Of a DNA stretch of 64,000 nucleotides, positions 43,996 through 53,370 are shown in pieces; the stretch's first letter is position 1; each line of letters begins with the position of its first letter. The notes beneath the pieces were generated by a model that searched no databases, was not told where the DNA came from, and was given only the letters and a program-made list of their open reading frames with translations. Source of the DNA: Devosia sp. FJ2-5-3 (GTDB taxonomy: Bacteria; Pseudomonadota; Alphaproteobacteria; Rhizobiales; Devosiaceae); NCBI RefSeq assembly GCF_029201545.1, contig NZ_CP104007.1, positions 3,320,501-3,384,500 on the forward strand, in the 5' to 3' direction. The position numbers were made by a program, and so were the translations under genes.

Positions 43996-45339
43996 ATGCG
44001 CTATCTCCCCCACTCCGCCCATGAGCGCGCCGACATGCTCGGCGTCATCGGCGCGCCCGATATCGACGCGCTGTTCAGCGCCGTCCCCAAGGCTGCACTC
44101 AAGAATTTTGTGCTGGATCTTCCGGCACATAGCCCTGAATTTCTCGTCGAAGCGCATATGCGCGCCTTGGCCGGCAAGAACCATTCTGCCGGCGATGGTC
44201 CGTTCTTCGTCGGGGCCGGTGCATACCGTCACCATGTACCCGCCACGGTCGACCATCTTATCCAGCGTTCTGAATGGCTTACGGCCTATACGCCGTACCA
44301 GCCGGAGATCTCGCAGGGCACGCTGCAGATGCTGTTCGAGTTCCAGACGCAGGTGGCCAAGATCACCGGCATGGACGTCGCCAACGCATCGCTCTATGAC
44401 GGCTCGACCGGCACGGCCGAAGCGGTGCTAATGGCCCGCAGGATAACGAAAAAGAACAAGATTATCCTCTCCGGTGGTCTCCACCCCCATTATAGGGACG
44501 TGGTGAAGGCCTATCTCAAGGACGATTCCGACCTTGTCTGCCTGTCGCCCTCGCCGCAGGGCCAGGGGGATATCTTGGATAAGATTGACGGCGACACCGC
44601 CGCCATCGTCATCCAAACCCCTGATTTCTATGGTCATTTGCGCAATATGAAGGCGGCTGCCGATGCAGCCCACGCCCAGGGTGCGCTGCTGATCGTGGTC
44701 ATCACCGAGGTGGTGTCGCTGGGACTGCTCGAAGCCCCCGGTGCACTGGGTGCCGACATCGTCGTCGCCGAAGGCCAATCCATTGGTAATGCTCTCAATT
44801 TTGGCGGCCCCTACCTCGGCCTCATGGCGACGAAGAAGGAATTCATCCGCCAGATGCCCGGCCGGCTCTGCGGTGAAACCGTCGATGCCGATGGCAATCG
44901 GGGCTTCGTCCTCACCCTCTCCACCCGCGAGCAACACATCCGTCGCGAGAAGGCGACGTCAAATATCTGTACGAATTCAGGGCTTTGCGCCCTGGCCTTC
45001 TCGATCCATATGTCGCTTCTCGGCGAAGCCGGCTTCGTTCGCCTCGCCCGCCTCAACCACGCCAACGCGATCAAGCTGGCCGATGCTCTGGCCGCAATCC
45101 CGGGCGTCGAGGTCCTCAACAAGACCTTCTTCAACGAGATGACCATCCGCGTCACCCAGCCGGCCGCTTCGGTGGTCGAGCGCCTGGCCCGGCGCGGCAT
45201 TCTCGCCGGCGTCCCCGCCAGCCGCCTCTTGCCGGGGGATCCGGAGGTGGAAAACCTCATCATCCTGGCTGCCACCGAACTCACTACAGACGTTGATATT
45301 GCTGCTCTTTCCGCGGCTCTGACGGAGGAACTGGCATGA
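43996..45339 (+). CDS. gcvPA: Glycine dehydrogenase (decarboxylating) subunit 1
   Basis: The N-terminal half of the P protein as a separate 447-residue subunit. It opens [27 protein letters not shown], and contains [19 protein letters not shown] and [17 protein letters not shown]. It lacks the PLP lysine, which is on subunit 2. With subunit 2 it decarboxylates glycine and loads the H-protein lipoyl arm. Its stop overlaps the next start by ATGA. Confidence 0.95.
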   Translation: MRYLPHSAHERADMLGVIGAPDIDALFSAVPKAALKNFVLDLPAHSPEFLVEAHMRALAGKNHSAGDGPFFVGAGAYRHHVPATVDHLIQRSEWLTAYTPYQPEISQGTLQMLFEFQTQVAKITGMDVANASLYDGSTGTAEAVLMARRITKKNKIILSGGLHPHYRDVVKAYLKDDSDLVCLSPSPQGQGDILDKIDGDTAAIVIQTPDFYGHLRNMKAAADAAHAQGALLIVVITEVVSLGLLEAPGALGADIVVAEGQSIGNALNFGGPYLGLMATKKEFIRQMPGRLCGETVDADGNRGFVLTLSTREQHIRREKATSNICTNSGLCALAFSIHMSLLGEAGFVRLARLNHANAIKLADALAAIPGVEVLNKTFFNEMTIRVTQPAASVVERLARRGILAGVPASRLLPGDPEVENLIILAATELTTDVDIAALSAALTEELA

Positions 45340-46883
45340 GCATGAACACGCAAGGCCGCCCCACCGGCATCGGCACCGGCGGCAGCACCAATGCCTCCGG
45401 TTCGGCGCTGATCCCCGATGAACCGCTGCTGTTCGAGATCGGCGACACCGAACATTCCGGCGTCGACCTCCCCGAGGTCGAGTTTTCCAACGACCGTCTC
45501 GGCGGTTTTGGCCGCCAGACCAAGCTGGACCTGGCCGGCCTCACCGAACCCGAAGCCATGCGCCACTATGTGCGCCTGTCGCGGATGAACCACTCGATCG
45601 ACAGCGGCATGTATCCGCTGGGGTCGTGCACGATGAAGCACAACCCGCGTCTCAACGAGAAAATGGCCCGTTTGCCGGGCTTTTCGGACATCCACCCGCT
45701 GCAGCCGGTCTCCACCGTGCAGGGTGCGCTGGAGCTTATGAACGAGCTCTCCTACTGGCTGATGACGCTCACCAATACCGCTGCCGTGGCGCTCTCGCCC
45801 AAGGCCGGCGCGCATGGCGAGCTCCTCGGCATGATGGCCATCAAGGCTGCACAGGAGGCCCGCGGTCAGTCCCATCGCCGCATCGTCCTCGTCCCGGAAA
45901 GCGCCCACGGCACCAATCCGGCAACCGCGGCCTTCCTCGGCTATAGCGTGAAGCCCGTGCCGGCCAAGGATGACGGCACGGTCGACGTGGAGGCTGTGAA
46001 GGCGGCGCTCTCGCCCGACGTCGCGGCGATCATGCTGACCAATCCCAATACCTGCGGCCTCTTCGAGCCCCAGGTAATCGAGATTGCCAAGGCGATCCAC
46101 GAGGCCGGCGCGTTCTTCTACTGCGATGGCGCGAATTTCAACGCCATTATGGGCGTGGTGCGTCCGGGCGATCTCGGCATCGACGCCATGCACATCAACC
46201 TCCACAAGACCTTCTCGACGCCCCATGGCGGCGGCGGGCCGGGTGCGGGTCCGGTTGTGCTGTCCGAAGCGCTGGCGCCCTTTGCGCCCGTCCCCTTCGT
46301 GCGCAAGGCAGAGAACGGCCTTGAGCTGGTGGAACATGTCGAGAGCCAAGCACTGGGCCGCGTAACGGCCTTCCACGGCCAGATGGGCATGTATGTGCGG
46401 GCGCTGACCTATATGCTGAGCCACGGCGCTGACGGCCTCGCACAGGCGGCTCAGGATGCCGTGCTCAACGCCAATTACGTCAAGGCGCGTCTCGAGCACC
46501 TGTTCTCGGTCCCCTTCCCCGACTACCCGACCATGCACGAGGCCCTGTTCGACGACAGCTTCCTCAAGGACACCGGCGTCACCACGCTCGATTTCGCCAA
46601 GGCGCTGATCGACGAGGGTTTCCACCCGATGACCATGTATTTCCCGCTGGTCGTGCACGGGGCCATGCTGATCGAGCCCACCGAGAGCGAGAGCAAGCAG
46701 ACCCTCGACAAGTTTTGCGACGTCATGGCCGAGCTGGCGCAGGACGCCAAATCAGGCAACAGCGCCCGGTTCACTGCCGCGCCCATGAAGGCTCCGCGTC
46801 GTCGCCTCGACGAAACGCGGGCGGCCCGCCAGCCAATCCTGCGCTGGGAACGACCGACCGAACTGCCGAAGGCAGCAGAGTAA
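45336..46883 (+). CDS. gcvPB: Glycine dehydrogenase (decarboxylating) subunit 2
   Basis: The catalytic half of the split P protein, 515 residues. The PLP-binding Lys291 is in [34 protein letters not shown] and [12 protein letters not shown] are typical. The gene overlaps gcvPA by ATGA, so both subunits are made together, as expected of a complex. A bidirectional terminator follows. Confidence 0.96.
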   Translation: MSMNTQGRPTGIGTGGSTNASGSALIPDEPLLFEIGDTEHSGVDLPEVEFSNDRLGGFGRQTKLDLAGLTEPEAMRHYVRLSRMNHSIDSGMYPLGSCTMKHNPRLNEKMARLPGFSDIHPLQPVSTVQGALELMNELSYWLMTLTNTAAVALSPKAGAHGELLGMMAIKAAQEARGQSHRRIVLVPESAHGTNPATAAFLGYSVKPVPAKDDGTVDVEAVKAALSPDVAAIMLTNPNTCGLFEPQVIEIAKAIHEAGAFFYCDGANFNAIMGVVRPGDLGIDAMHINLHKTFSTPHGGGGPGAGPVVLSEALAPFAPVPFVRKAENGLELVEHVESQALGRVTAFHGQMGMYVRALTYMLSHGADGLAQAAQDAVLNANYVKARLEHLFSVPFPDYPTMHEALFDDSFLKDTGVTTLDFAKALIDEGFHPMTMYFPLVVHGAMLIEPTESESKQTLDKFCDVMAELAQDAKSGNSARFTAAPMKAPRRRLDETRAARQPILRWERPTELPKAAE

Positions 46884-46884
46884 C

Positions 46885-46921
46885 GAAAAAGGCCCGGAGC
46901 GTTTGCACCGGGCCTTTTTTC
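46885..46921. terminator. Bidirectional intrinsic terminator after gcvPB
   Basis: GAAAAAGGCCCGG-AGCGTTTGCA-CCGGGCCTTTTTT has perfect arms with A and T tracts. It ends the gcv operon and the convergent lipoprotein gene. Confidence 0.92.
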
Positions 46922-46937
46922 TTGGAAGCTGAGCTTG

Positions 46938-47519
46938 TTACCCGCGGGTGTCGAAGCCGACCCAGATGGTGATGGTCTCACCGCCCAGATAGGGCACAGC
47001 GACATTTTCCACCACCTTGACGAATTCAGCTGACTGGGCTGGCGGAGTGACGGCTACGGGAATGGTGTATTTTTCCGAGAAGATGGCCTGGCCATCGCGC
47101 TCGACTGCAAAGCGGATCGGCGCATTGACCGAGCTTTGCGTCCCTGCAGGGCCAAGGAGGACACGGCCCGACACACCCATATTGACAGTGATGAGGCCAT
47201 TGGAAACGACGCAATTGCGCGTCGTCTCGTCGATGACGCCCTGATATTGCAGCGCCTTGGGATCGCCGGTGCGGCCGCCGCCATAGTAGAACATGGCTTC
47301 GCCGCCAAGGCGGACCTTGATGGGCGGGCATTGCGTGGCGATGGCCGGAAGGGCATTGGTCTGTGCCTGCGCAACCGCAGCCGGGGTGGCCGTCGCATTC
47401 TGCAGATTGGCGCTGGAGGCGGTCGACCCGCCCCCGAACATGCTGCCCATCGAGCAACCTGCCAGCAGGGTGGCAAGGCCCGCCGAGGCGACGACACGGA
47501 TCAAGGTGTTCTTGGTCAT
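46938..47519 (-). CDS. Lipoprotein of unknown function
   Basis: The 193-residue protein has a lipoprotein signal peptide with lipobox LLAGC (cleavage before Cys22) in MTKNTLIRVVASAGLATLLAGC. A Ser/Ala-rich linker follows, and the mature region has CPPIKVRLGGEAMFYYGGG and NCVVSNGLITVNMGVSGRVLLGP. The latter looks like a beta-sandwich. The family is not recognised. ATG 47519 is chosen so that the signal peptide is terminal. Confidence 0.82.
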   Translation of the reverse strand: MTKNTLIRVVASAGLATLLAGCSMGSMFGGGSTASSANLQNATATPAAVAQAQTNALPAIATQCPPIKVRLGGEAMFYYGGGRTGDPKALQYQGVIDETTRNCVVSNGLITVNMGVSGRVLLGPAGTQSSVNAPIRFAVERDGQAIFSEKYTIPVAVTPPAQSAEFVKVVENVAVPYLGGETITIWVGFDTRG

Positions 47520-47538
47520 GAGCGTGCTCCCGGCTCGA

Positions 47539-48033
47539 TTATGCATTGGCGGCTTCAAGCGCCATGAGGATCGCAGGGGCGCCGCTGGCGTTCACCCCCG
47601 GTCCATCCTCGACGAAAACATCGGACACCACACCGTCGCGCACGATCATTGCGGCGCGGGCATAGCGCGTGCCCATTCCGAAGGGTGAAAGATCCTTGGC
47701 AAGACCAAGCATCCGCGCCAGTTCGCCATTGCCGTCGGCCATGAACTCGATGGTATCGAGGGCCTCGCTGGACTCCGCCCAGGCCTTCATGACGTGTTGG
47801 TCATTGGCGGCGACGCACACGATCTTGCTCACTCCCGCCGCTCTGAGCTTTCCGGCATTCGCCAAAAACCCGGGGAGGTGATTGACGTGGCAAGTGGGTG
47901 TGAAAGCCCCGGGGACGGAGAAGAGAACCACAATCCCCTCGCCCAGGACGGCATCGCTGGTTACATCGGAAATACCGGACGCATTCACCAGCTTGACCCC
48001 GACAGAAGGGATCGCGTTGCCCCGCTCAATCAT
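47539..48033 (-). CDS. Peroxiredoxin of the Prx5 (AhpC/TSA, glutaredoxin-linked) type
   Basis: This 164-residue thiol peroxidase reduces hydrogen peroxide and organic peroxides. The peroxidatic Cys48 is in VPGAFTPTCHVNHLPGF, the Prx5 signature. VCVAANDQHVMKAWAE and GMGTRYARAAMIVRDGVV are also typical. No resolving Cys is evident, so reduction by an external thiol such as glutathione/glutaredoxin is likely. It is followed closely by the lipoprotein gene. Confidence 0.93.
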   Translation of the reverse strand: MIERGNAIPSVGVKLVNASGISDVTSDAVLGEGIVVLFSVPGAFTPTCHVNHLPGFLANAGKLRAAGVSKIVCVAANDQHVMKAWAESSEALDTIEFMADGNGELARMLGLAKDLSPFGMGTRYARAAMIVRDGVVSDVFVEDGPGVNASGAPAILMALEAANA

Positions 48034-48161
48034 TCGTGGATGTGCCCTATACCCTCTCGGCGGCTAGGAGCCGCCATACGCCCAAAACTCTCTGCCCTGC
48101 GATATGCGGCTTTCAGCCTACATACAAGACCAGATGGTCCCTTCGCCATGGGCAGCACTAT

Positions 48162-48974
48162 TTACTCGTCGTCGGCCCCAATCGTCCGGCTGAGCTCGAA
48201 TGCTCCCATACCGGTCATGAATGTGAGCTGAACATCCTGGCCTTCCAAGCCACTATTCTCGGTTTTCTCCAGGATGGGAAGCAGCACTAGGTCTTGTTGG
48301 GGGCTTTTTTGCGGCATGCCAAAAAGCGGCTTTCCTGTCTGCGTCGTCGCGATAAGCGAAGAAATGTCGAAACCGGGGTCGGTGATCTCGACCGCTATCG
48401 CCTTCTCGTCGGGGAGAAAATCGACGTCGCCCAGGGGTTGGTCGCCACCATCCCAGGCGATCGGCGCCTGTGCGACCGCCTGGCGGAGGCGAAGCGAATT
48501 GACCTTGTCGACAGACCCCTCTTCCAGGTTGAGATCGAAGCTGGCCCGGGCGGGAACGCAGATATCGGAGCAGATGCCTAATGTGGCGCTGACTGCCGCC
48601 TCGGCTTCGGCGCCAGCCAGCGTGACCTCGATCGGCAGCACTGTGGGGCCATAATAGACATAGTCGAGATAGGAGCCCTTCTTCTCGCGGATCGGGTAGG
48701 GCCAGATCACCTGATGTCCGGATATTCCTGCCGACCCCAGGAAATCGAGACCGAGTGGCAAACCTGTATCCCCAGGAACACGCCAATAGGTCTTGGTGTC
48801 CGCCGGCATATCGATTTCGAGGCCAATGAGCGTCTTTCCTTCAGCGCTCACCGTCCCCGTTGAAATCAGGCGGATCGAAACACCGGGAGCAACCTCCTGC
48901 CACGGCGTCTCGGCCGCGCAAACGGCGAAGGGAGGGGTAACGATCAGGGCGAGCAGAAGGGGCAGGATACGCAT
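48162..48974 (-). CDS. Periplasmic DsbD N-terminal-domain-like protein
   Basis: A secreted protein of 270 residues with signal peptide MRILPLLLALIVTPPFAVCAAE. The mature part matches the soluble alpha domain of DsbD: YWRVPGDTGLPLGLDF, then YYGPTVLPIEVTLAG and the redox-like Cys pair in GICSDICVPARASFDL (C-x3-C). It lacks the membrane electron-transfer part of DsbD. It may take electrons from another protein. It is divergent from yqgE. Confidence 0.85.
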   Translation of the reverse strand: MRILPLLLALIVTPPFAVCAAETPWQEVAPGVSIRLISTGTVSAEGKTLIGLEIDMPADTKTYWRVPGDTGLPLGLDFLGSAGISGHQVIWPYPIREKKGSYLDYVYYGPTVLPIEVTLAGAEAEAAVSATLGICSDICVPARASFDLNLEEGSVDKVNSLRLRQAVAQAPIAWDGGDQPLGDVDFLPDEKAIAVEITDPGFDISSLIATTQTGKPLFGMPQKSPQQDLVLLPILEKTENSGLEGQDVQLTFMTGMGAFELSRTIGADDE

Positions 48975-49103
48975 GACCGTGGCATTAGCGCAGGAGAGCA
49001 TGAAGGAATAGCTGACGCCAGTTCAGGCCTTCGTGATGGTCAATGTCAAGCGTGGAGACTTGCTGCGCTTGGCACGGCGCAAGCGGCACCCTACTATCTA
49101 GAG

Positions 49104-49679
49104 ATGAACTCGCTCGAAGGACAATTCCTGGTCGCAATGCCCGATATGGAGGACGAACGCTTTGCGGAAAGCGTCATCCTCCTCGTGGGGCACGGGGACG
49201 ATGGCGCCATGGGCTTGGTGATCAATCACGAACTCGCCAGCCTGCGCTTTTCCGACATTCTCGACGAGCTCGACCTGGGAGATCCTGACGCCGTCATCCG
49301 CTTGCCAGACATCATTCGCGACCGCGCAGTCATGCGTGGCGGTCCAGTCGAGCGGAGCCGTGGCTTCGTGCTTCACTCCGCCGACTATCACAGCGGCAAT
49401 ACCTACAAGATCTCGGAAGAACTGGGGCTGACGGCAACGCTTGACGTCCTGAAGGCCATCGCCTTCGGACCTGCTCCCAAGGCCGCCCTCTTCGCGCTGG
49501 GGTGCTGCGGATGGAGTCCGGGCCAGCTTGAGACCGAAATCGGCGCCAATGGATGGCTGACCGTGCCGTTCGACCGGGCGCTGCTCTTCGACGTTCCGGT
49601 CGAGGATCGCTATGACGAGGCGCTGGCCCGACTGCATATCACGAGAGCATCCCTGAGCTCAGACGCCGGCCACGCCTGA
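49104..49679 (+). CDS. YqgE/AlgH family protein
   Basis: The 191-residue protein has the YqgE features: LEGQFLVAMPDMEDERFAESVILL, then GHGDDGAMGLVINHE, RGGPVERSRGFVLHS and the C-terminal GCCGWSPGQLETEIGANGWL. Function is unproven; AlgH was linked to alginate regulation in Pseudomonas. In Hyphomicrobiales the DsbD-like gene and yqgE commonly face each other, as here. Confidence 0.94.
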   Translation: MNSLEGQFLVAMPDMEDERFAESVILLVGHGDDGAMGLVINHELASLRFSDILDELDLGDPDAVIRLPDIIRDRAVMRGGPVERSRGFVLHSADYHSGNTYKISEELGLTATLDVLKAIAFGPAPKAALFALGCCGWSPGQLETEIGANGWLTVPFDRALLFDVPVEDRYDEALARLHITRASLSSDAGHA

Positions 49680-49693
49680 AGCCCGGACGGCCG

Positions 49694-52573
49694 TCAACGG
49701 CCCTGCTGCGCCATCAGCTTGCGGGCAAGCTCGGCGCCCGTCATCGCCGTGCCAAAGGCAAAGCCCTGGGCGAGCCGGCAATTGAGCTGACGGAGACGTT
49801 CGATCTCGTCGAGCGATTCCACGCCTTCGGCAATCACCATCAAGTCCAGGTCCCGCGCCAGGGCCACGATCGCCTTGATGATGGGCCCCTGGGTATGCGC
49901 AATTCCTGTATCCGTTCCCATCTTCACGAAAGCGGCTGGAATCTTGATCGTGTCGAACGGAAAGCGATGCAAATAGCTCAGCGAAGAGTGGCCAGTGCCG
50001 AAATCGTCGAGCGCCAGGCCGACCCCCAGACCATGCAACGCCTCCAGCATGTAAGCGGAATGCTCGGGATTGCTCATCACCTGGCCCTCAGTGACCTCCA
50101 GCTTGAGGCGTGACGCCAGTGCCTTATCCCTGTCGAGCAGGCTCCGCATGTCCGCCAGCATGCTTTCCGTCGCCAATTGGGTCGGCGACAGATTGACGGA
50201 AACGAAGAACTCCTCGGGAAGCCCGATGCTGTTCATCCATTCGCGTGTCTGGGTGGCTGCCTGCTCGAAGGCCAGGCGCCCGAGCTTGTCGATCTGGCCG
50301 GATCGCTCGGCCAGGGGCACGAACTCATCGGGGTTCACGGCGCCGCGCGTGGGGTGGTTCCAGCGCATCAGCGCTTCCGCACCGACGATCTGGCCGGTGA
50401 TGATGTCGGTTACGGGCTGGAATTGCACATGCAACTCGCCGTCCTTCATCCCGCGTTCCAGATCTTCCTCGCTAGCGCGATTATAGGTCGAAATCGAGCG
50501 CGCCGAGGCCCGGTAGGCCTCGATGCGATCACCGCCGAGACGCTTGGCGTAGTACATGGCCAGTTCGGCGTCGCGCAGCACATCGGCCGCAGAGGCGGGA
50601 TTGCTGTCGTAGATCGTGACGCCGATAGAGGCCGAAAGCGTCAGGTCGCGATCACCAAAGTTGAAGGGCGCCTTCAGTGCCTTGCGGATCTGTTCGGCGA
50701 TCTCGGCGATCTTGCCGGCTGCCTGTTCGGAGGCAAGGATGACAGCGAACTGATCGCCGGTGATGCGCGCCACGGTATCGAGGGGACGGATCGCGCGGGA
50801 TATGCGGCGCGACATGGCCAGCAGCACGGAGTCGGACGCAGAGTGGCCGATACGCTCCTCAAGCTCCATGAACCTGTCGATGTCGATAAGGAACACCGCC
50901 GGCTTGATACCGCCCGGCAGGCGCGCACGCTCCAGGGCGCGCTCCAGGCGATCGAGGAAAAGTTGCTTGTTAGGCAAGCCGGTAAGACTGTCGTGGACCG
51001 CGTCGTGGAGAAGGCGTTCGCGCGCTGCGCGATCTTCGGTGACGTCCTGCAGGGTTCCGACGATGCGGTTTACCTGGCCATCGCCACCAAGAACCGGCTT
51101 CACCCGCATGCGGAAACTGCGATAGGTGCCGTCATGGCCGGCGACCCGGATGTCTGACGAGACTTTGCCGCGGCGCAGCTCAACGAGCGTATCAAACGCC
51201 GTTCTAAAACGATCGCGATCATCGGGATGCACCCGGTCGAGCCAGCGCTTGATGGCGCCGCGCAGGGCACCGCGCTTTTCACCGAGACGAATGGCAAGTT
51301 CATCGCTCACGGTGACCCGATCGCGATCGATATTCCAATCGAAGACAAAGTCGCCGGAACCGGTAAGCGCCAGCGCCCGCCGCTCCACCTCGCTCAATGT
51401 GCCGATGGAGACCTGCCCCTCCGAGAAGGCATGCTGGACGGCTGTGAACCCCAGGAGCATGACCACAAGCACCAGGCCACCCCCGACGGCCGGCTGGGCG
51501 ACGTCATTGCTGACCTGTCCGGAAATCACCAGCCAGGCATAAAACAGCCAGGCGATGAAGATGATCCAGGTGGGCACGAGCAGCACTGCACGGTCATAGC
51601 CACGCAGCGCCAGCAGCAAGATCAGGAAGAAGCCGGAGAGCCCCAGCATGGCCAGCACAAGACGCGAGATGGTGGCGGCGATAGCGGGCTGGAAGAACGC
51701 AAAAGCGAAAAGGGCGAGGAAAAGCGCTGCGAGGCCGAGCGCGAGATGGATGAAGCGCAAATGCCAGCGATGCAGGTTCAAATATATGAACAGGAAGCCT
51801 GCCAAGGTGGTGGCAATGCCTGCCTCCGCGGCGGCACGCAAAGGCTGCACCCCGCCCGCCGAAATCGAGAACAGGCGGCCCAGAATGCCGAAATCGATGA
51901 GGAGATAGGCCAGCACCGCCCATGCGAAGGCCGCCGTCGCCGGAAAAACACCGCGCCCCTTGACCACAAACATTATGGTGAGAAAGACGGCGGCCAGCGA
52001 GGCCACGCCGAGCACGACACCCCGGAACAGGGTGAAGGAGTTGACATAGTCGCGATAGGCGTTGGGCTGCCAGAGATAGAGCTCCGGCAAGTTGCCGGAC
52101 GACAATTCGGCAACCAGCGTGACCGTCGAGCCGGGATCGAGAGTGACCTCGAAAACATCGGCCTCGGGATCCGATAGCCTGACGGGCCGGATGCCCACGC
52201 TCGGCGTTACCGCGCTGACCCGGGCCTCGCCCAAATCCGGCTGAAAGACACCGGAGCCTGGCAGGCGGAAGAACGGGGCGACAAGCAGTCGCTCGATCTG
52301 CTGGTCGCTATCGTTGCGCAGGGCGAAGAGGGCAAAGCTGGGATTGGTGCCCTGTTCGCTCGCCAAGACCTCGATGCGCCGGATGATGCCGTCCGCGTCG
52401 GGCGCCGTGGACAATTGAACGCGGCCGTCATTGCCGCGCACCACTTCGATGACTTCGGACAGATTGACGGCGTTCACGTCCTCGGGGACGGAGATGACCT
52501 CGAAGCCGCGCGCGGGCGCAAGGCCAGAGAGCGCGAAAACGAGGAAACACGCGAGGGAAAGCAAATGACGCAT
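49694..52573 (-). CDS. Membrane-bound PAS-GGDEF-EAL c-di-GMP enzyme with 7TMR-like sensor
   Basis: A 959-residue protein with signal peptide, an extracytoplasmic domain (about 25-180) and about seven helices (180-385) in the 7TMR-DISM style. A PAS domain (about 400-530), a GGDEF-like domain and an EAL domain follow. The GGDEF signature reads TGDQF, with the RPLD inhibitory-site-like motif before it, so cyclase activity is doubtful. The EAL domain keeps EAL in GAEALMRW, Asn in SVNLSP, LEVTEG and DDFGTGHSS. KIP replaces the usual KID. A phosphodiesterase is more likely than a cyclase. Confidence 0.9.
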   Translation of the reverse strand: MRHLLSLACFLVFALSGLAPARGFEVISVPEDVNAVNLSEVIEVVRGNDGRVQLSTAPDADGIIRRIEVLASEQGTNPSFALFALRNDSDQQIERLLVAPFFRLPGSGVFQPDLGEARVSAVTPSVGIRPVRLSDPEADVFEVTLDPGSTVTLVAELSSGNLPELYLWQPNAYRDYVNSFTLFRGVVLGVASLAAVFLTIMFVVKGRGVFPATAAFAWAVLAYLLIDFGILGRLFSISAGGVQPLRAAAEAGIATTLAGFLFIYLNLHRWHLRFIHLALGLAALFLALFAFAFFQPAIAATISRLVLAMLGLSGFFLILLLALRGYDRAVLLVPTWIIFIAWLFYAWLVISGQVSNDVAQPAVGGGLVLVVMLLGFTAVQHAFSEGQVSIGTLSEVERRALALTGSGDFVFDWNIDRDRVTVSDELAIRLGEKRGALRGAIKRWLDRVHPDDRDRFRTAFDTLVELRRGKVSSDIRVAGHDGTYRSFRMRVKPVLGGDGQVNRIVGTLQDVTEDRAARERLLHDAVHDSLTGLPNKQLFLDRLERALERARLPGGIKPAVFLIDIDRFMELEERIGHSASDSVLLAMSRRISRAIRPLDTVARITGDQFAVILASEQAAGKIAEIAEQIRKALKAPFNFGDRDLTLSASIGVTIYDSNPASAADVLRDAELAMYYAKRLGGDRIEAYRASARSISTYNRASEEDLERGMKDGELHVQFQPVTDIITGQIVGAEALMRWNHPTRGAVNPDEFVPLAERSGQIDKLGRLAFEQAATQTREWMNSIGLPEEFFVSVNLSPTQLATESMLADMRSLLDRDKALASRLKLEVTEGQVMSNPEHSAYMLEALHGLGVGLALDDFGTGHSSLSYLHRFPFDTIKIPAAFVKMGTDTGIAHTQGPIIKAIVALARDLDLMVIAEGVESLDEIERLRQLNCRLAQGFAFGTAMTGAELARKLMAQQGR

Positions 52574-52748
52574 CAGGGGCAGCTAATTCCTGCACAAGGC
52601 TTCTTTGTGGCAGCTCTCCGCGCAATCGTGCGGTGCGGACGCGCCGTTTATTATTCGGACCTCCCTGGGGAGCGCCTCCTTGGTACGGGAGATTGCAGGC
52701 TGCGACAAGCTTTAGCGGGTGTTGCGCGCCGGCAACACCTTGGCCAAG

Positions 52749-53366
52749 CTAGAACGAAGGCGTGCGCCGGCCAAGCCTCAGCAGATCCCAGCGCTCGCGG
52801 GTGAGCCCCATCAGCACATGATCCTCCCAGCGCCCGTCGATCTGCAGATAGCGCTCGGCAAAGCCCTCTTCGACAAAGCCATTTTTTTCGAGAACACGCC
52901 GCGAGGCGATATTTGTGGGGAGAAAGGCCGCGTGGACGCGGTGCAGGTCGAGCGTTTCGAAGACGAACGGCATGGCCATGGAAACGGCCTCGCTCATCAG
53001 GCCCCTGCCCGCATAGCTTTGGCCCATCCAATAGCCAAGGGTAACGAACTGGGCCGCTCGCCGGCGAATATTGGACAGGGTCATGCCGCCGGCGAGCGCC
53101 TGCTTGCCGCCGGTGCCAACGAACAACAAAAACGTGTAGTCGGTCCCCTGCTCCGCCTCCAGGCGCGCCCGCTTGACGCGCATGGCAAACAATCGCCTGG
53201 TCAGGTCAGCTTCGGTCCAGCGGGGTTCGAATGGTTTTAGGAACGGCCGGCTGACGCGACGCAGTTCGGCCCATTCTTCATAGTCCCGCATCTGCGGCAA
53301 ACGCATGCTCAAGCGCTTGCCGCGAAGTTCGACTAATGGCGCCGGAGAAGACCAGGGCCACTGCAT
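52749..53366 (-). CDS. GNAT N-acetyltransferase (RimJ-like)
   Basis: The 205-residue protein is a RimJ/RimL-type acetyltransferase. Motif A is seen in GYWMGQSYAGRGLMSEAVSMAM. The start MQWPWSSPAPLVELRGKRL at 53366 lies four bases after the M16 peptidase stop, so it is probably co-transcribed. RVHAAFLPTNIASRRVLEKNGFVEEG is typical of the C-terminal half. It may acetylate a ribosomal protein or another N-terminus; the substrate is not known. Confidence 0.9.
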   Translation of the reverse strand: MQWPWSSPAPLVELRGKRLSMRLPQMRDYEEWAELRRVSRPFLKPFEPRWTEADLTRRLFAMRVKRARLEAEQGTDYTFLLFVGTGGKQALAGGMTLSNIRRRAAQFVTLGYWMGQSYAGRGLMSEAVSMAMPFVFETLDLHRVHAAFLPTNIASRRVLEKNGFVEEGFAERYLQIDGRWEDHVLMGLTRERWDLLRLGRRTPSF

Positions 53367-53370
53367 GGGG

